A stretch of DNA of 64,000 nucleotides from Cetobacterium sp. 8H (GTDB lineage: Bacteria; Fusobacteriota; Fusobacteriia; Fusobacteriales; Fusobacteriaceae), in assembly GCF_014250675.1 (NCBI RefSeq), contig NZ_JACHTG010000004.1, positions 1,427,501 to 1,491,500 of the forward strand, read 5' to 3'. This document shows, piece after piece, positions 61,449-64,000 of the stretch (the stretch's first letter is position 1; each line of letters opens with the position of its first letter). Both the position numbers and the translations under genes were made by a program. The notes beneath the pieces were generated by a model, which did no database searches, had not been told where the DNA came from, and was given only the letters and a program-made list of their open reading frames with translations.

Positions 61449-62027
61449 CTAAAATTTTTTTAATATTAATGTACTAAGTGGTAATTTAGGTACATAATGA
61501 GTTTGAGTATCAATATCTCTATGATACTTTAAATTATTAGTATTTCCTTCTGTAATAATAACTTTATCAGTAGGTTTCCCCAAAGCTATTAAAATTTGAG
61601 GGTTATAAAGTTCTAAATCTAAATCAAGAGTTTTAGATACATCTGCTTTATTAAAAGAACCAATTAAGCAACCACCAAAACCAAGATCGGTAGCTTTTAA
61701 TAGAATGTTTTGAGCAGCTATACCAATATCAATTCCAAGAGTAACTGGAGAAAGAGGAGAATCTTTTAAAGTACTAATTAAGATGTAAGCTCTAGGACTT
61801 TCTTCTAGAGTTGGACTCCAAGGGATAGCACCCGCCCAAGCAGTATGTGGAAATATTTTATGACAAAGGCTTTCAGAGTCAACAAGAGTAAATCTAATAG
61901 TTTGACTATTTCTAGCAGATCCTCCTAAACGAGCTGCTTCAATCATACTTTCTAAATTTTCAAATCCTATTTTAGTAGAATCAAAACTTCTATAAGAACG
62001 AGTTTTCATTAATAGATCATTTAACAT
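61449..62027 (-). CDS. nitroreductase family protein
   Basis: 192 residues, single-domain flavoprotein. KTRSYRSFDSTKIGFE and AARLGGSARNSQTIRF form the FMN-binding part; GIDIGIAAQNILLKATDLGFGGCLIGSF is the second conserved region; the C-terminus has ILIALGKPTDKVIIT. Third nitroreductase-fold gene of this window, shorter than those at 21585 and 22396. GAGGTTG precedes ATG. Electron acceptor unknown. Confidence 0.88.
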   Translation of the reverse strand: MLNDLLMKTRSYRSFDSTKIGFENLESMIEAARLGGSARNSQTIRFTLVDSESLCHKIFPHTAWAGAIPWSPTLEESPRAYILISTLKDSPLSPVTLGIDIGIAAQNILLKATDLGFGGCLIGSFNKADVSKTLDLDLELYNPQILIALGKPTDKVIITEGNTNNLKYHRDIDTQTHYVPKLPLSTLILKKF

Positions 62028-62059
62028 ATTTTAACAACCTCCTCAATTGATTTAAGTAA

Positions 62060-62088
62060 ATACTACTTTATAAAAACTAAAAAGTCAA
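62060..62088 (-). promoter_or_regulatory. promoter of the nitroreductase-SIMPL pair
   Basis: Minus-strand TTGACT (plus 62083-62088), 17-base spacer, TAGTAT (plus 62060-62065). Faces the acyl-CoA synthetase gene. Confidence 0.65.
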
Positions 62089-62178
62089 CCTAAGTAAGAG
62101 GAAAAAGTAGACAATTGTTGTAACTTATTATAAAATAGGTTGTTAAACTAAAATATTTGAACAAAAAGGGAGGGTTGT

Positions 62179-64000
62179 ATGGAATTTATATACGATCGTA
62201 AAAAAACAGCAGTAATCTATAAAGATAGAGAGTATTCATATGCTGAAATAATAAAAATGGCAAAAATATACTCAAGTTTATTAAAAATAGAAAACGGTGA
62301 TAGAGTTTCTGTTTTTATGGAAAATAGAGTTGAATATATCGCTTCAGTTTTAGGTGTATGGAATAAAAAGGGAACATGTACAAACCTTGATGCAAGTTAT
62401 AGTGTAGATCAGTTGATATATGTATTTAAAGACTCATTCCCAAAATACATAATAACGTCAAATGAAAACATCGAAATCGTTAAAGAAGCCAAAAGAGTTT
62501 CTGGATCGGAAATACAGATATTAAACGTAGATGAGATAAATACAGATATTGATTTTATAGTAGATAAATATTCCATAGAAGTCCAAGATAAAGAGAGTGT
62601 TGCAGTTATGTTATATACATCCGGAACAACAGGAAACCCTAAAGGAGTAATGTTGACATTTGACAATTTAATGTCTAATGTAGAAGGGGTAAAAGAGATA
62701 AATCTAGTAACGCAAGAAGATAGTGTCCTTGCAATGTTACCATTTCATCATGTGCTACCTTTAGTATTGACAATGCTAATGCCATTACATTTTGGATGTT
62801 TAATTGTTATTTTAGAAGAGCTATCTTCAGAAGCTATAAAAAGAAATTTACAAAGATATAAAATAACTGTAGTTATTGGAGTTCCAAGAGTTTGGGAAAT
62901 GTTCCATAAAGGAATTATGGGGAAAATTAAAGCTAGTTCTTTAAGTTTAAAAATGTTTAAACTTTGTAAAAAAATAAATAGCAAAGGTCTAAGCAAAATT
63001 ATTTTCAAGAAAGTTCATGAAGGATTTGGTGGAAATATAAGAATCTTAGTTTCTGGTGGAGCAAAATTAGATCAAGAAATCTGTGAAGATTTTAAAACTT
63101 TTGGAATGGATATGTTAGAAGGATATGGACTTACAGAAACATCACCTATAATTTCTTTTAATAGACCAGGAGATATTATTCCAGGTACAGTAGGTGTTCC
63201 TCTTCCAGGAGTAGTAGTTAGATTGGGAGAAGATGGAGAGATTGTTGTAAAAGGTAGAAATGTAATGAAAGGCTATTATAATAAACCTGAAGCAACAGCA
63301 GAAGCAATAGATAAAGATGGATGGTTTCATACAGGGGACTTAGGTCAGTTTGATGGAGATCACATAAGAATAATTGGAAGAAAAAAAGAGATGATAGTTC
63401 TTTCTAATGGAAAAAATATAAACCCAGCAGATGTTGAAGCTGAAATTATGAAAGGGACAGATTTAATACAAGAAGTGGCTGTAGCTGAGCATGACAATCA
63501 CTTAGTAGCATTAGTTTATCCTAACTTTAAAGTGTTGGAAGAAAAGAAAATAGCAAATGCAAAGGAAGCTATCAAGTGGGAAGTTATTGATAAATATAAT
63601 GTAACTGCTCCAAAATATAGAAAAGTTTTAGATATAGTTATATTAAAAGAGGAACTTCCAAAAACAAAACTAGGAAAACTTAGAAGATTTATGTTAAAAG
63701 ATCTTCTAAAGGGAGTTTCATCAGTAGAAAGTGAGGTTGTTGAGAAAAAACCAGTTGAAAAGAAAGTTTCAACATCACCAGAAATAAATTCTTTAGAGTT
63801 TAAAGAGATAACAAAATATATATTAACACTTCATGATGAAATAGAAATAATTCCAGAATCTCATTTAGAAATTGATTTAGGATTAGATTCTTTAGATATC
63901 GTTGAAATTATAACTTTTGTTGAAAATACTTTTGGAGTAGAAATACATGAAGAAGATTTTGCAAAAATAAAAACTGTGGAAGCACTGTGCCAATATATAA
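62179..64000 (+). CDS. acyl-CoA/acyl-ACP synthetase with C-terminal carrier domain (partial, runs off the window)
   Basis: At least 607 residues, no stop before the window end. ATG after GGGAGGG. AMP-forming ligase: YTSGTTGNPKGVMLT (about 155-170) is the P-loop, MLEGYGLTETSP the acyl/AMP motif, FHTGDLG near 375, and GRKKEMIVLSNGKN the hinge. Residues about 535-607 form an acyl-carrier domain: EIDLGLDSLDIVEII, with phosphopantetheine Ser571. So one chain can adenylate a fatty acid and load it onto its own carrier. The end is lost; other domains may follow. Confidence 0.92.
   Translation, partial: MEFIYDRKKTAVIYKDREYSYAEIIKMAKIYSSLLKIENGDRVSVFMENRVEYIASVLGVWNKKGTCTNLDASYSVDQLIYVFKDSFPKYIITSNENIEIVKEAKRVSGSEIQILNVDEINTDIDFIVDKYSIEVQDKESVAVMLYTSGTTGNPKGVMLTFDNLMSNVEGVKEINLVTQEDSVLAMLPFHHVLPLVLTMLMPLHFGCLIVILEELSSEAIKRNLQRYKITVVIGVPRVWEMFHKGIMGKIKASSLSLKMFKLCKKINSKGLSKIIFKKVHEGFGGNIRILVSGGAKLDQEICEDFKTFGMDMLEGYGLTETSPIISFNRPGDIIPGTVGVPLPGVVVRLGEDGEIVVKGRNVMKGYYNKPEATAEAIDKDGWFHTGDLGQFDGDHIRIIGRKKEMIVLSNGKNINPADVEAEIMKGTDLIQEVAVAEHDNHLVALVYPNFKVLEEKKIANAKEAIKWEVIDKYNVTAPKYRKVLDIVILKEELPKTKLGKLRRFMLKDLLKGVSSVESEVVEKKPVEKKVSTSPEINSLEFKEITKYILTLHDEIEIIPESHLEIDLGLDSLDIVEIITFVENTFGVEIHEEDFAKIKTVEALCQYI

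Noticed and set aside
1-64000. CRISPR arrays, insertion sequences, integrases, phage genes or rRNA
   Set aside because: No regularly spaced repeats, transposase or integrase motifs, or rRNA-like stretches were found on reading both strands.

Overview
The window is very AT-rich chromosomal DNA with tightly packed operons, strong AGGAGG-type ribosome sites and many simple hairpin-plus-T-run terminators. It carries RND efflux pumps, an outer-membrane barrel protein and periplasmic enzymes (so a two-membrane cell), together with a full selenocysteine system and AT-only codon preference. This fits a member of the Fusobacteriota, most likely Cetobacterium or Fusobacterium; the assignment is inference from gene content and base composition. 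No insertion sequence, phage, CRISPR array or rRNA was seen.

Layout. 30-4125: adaptor and pump of an RND efflux system. 4165-5906: two L,D-transpeptidase-type cell-wall enzymes of different subfamilies. 5920-6783: MscS channel (minus). 6999-11949: ribose-type sugar ABC transporter (ATPase, permease, binding protein) and xylulokinase, with promoter, operator palindrome and an internal terminator hairpin. 12017-13572: a 50-residue leader-like ORF ending inside a 19-bp terminator hairpin, then a DAACS-family amino-acid symporter. 13650-13976: a stand-alone periplasmic protein with a complete CuA copper motif. 14039-19691 (minus): 2-aminoethylphosphonate uptake and degradation operon (binding protein, ATPase, fused permease, phnX, phnW). 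19890-26590: a START-like/coiled protein, two nitroreductases (one with a ferredoxin domain), a thioredoxin-like protein, a trxB gene gutted by internal deletion, a beta-lactamase-fold pseudoenzyme fused to DUF302, and two small proteins. 26622-27397: rhodanese and ArsR-type regulator diverging from a symmetrical promoter/operator region.

28928-36354 is a selenium island: tRNA-Sec (selC), a DUF3343 protein, yedF, and an operon selD-selA-selB plus a small START-like protein. SelD is itself a selenoprotein: codon 13 is TGA, followed by a hairpin of the bacterial SECIS type, so a simple ORF call truncates it. Upstream of it is an AroB (3-dehydroquinate synthase) to Ppx/GppA fusion. 38533-45219: flavin-containing fumarate-reductase-like protein, HtpX, DUF2156 protein, leucyl aminopeptidase, Eis-like GNAT and DUF2628 protein.

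45264-51410 (minus): a complete tripartite efflux operon (TolC-like, adaptor, RND pump) ending in its own MerR-type regulator, with a promoter that has the 19-bp spacer and dyad expected of MerR control. 51574-62027: methyltransferase, a 1,883-residue outer-membrane protein with DUF11-type repeats and a C-terminal barrel, a fused CcdA-thioredoxin, a triple-rhodanese periplasmic protein behind a structured leader, a SIMPL protein and a third nitroreductase. 62179 to the window end: an acyl-CoA/acyl-ACP synthetase fused to an acyl-carrier domain, running off the edge.

Common themes are thiol/sulfur/selenium redox chemistry, flavin reductases and envelope export. No gap between genes exceeds 300 bases; the longest, near 59144-59405 and 11950-12213, hold a promoter plus structured leader and a small ORF plus attenuator-like hairpin respectively.
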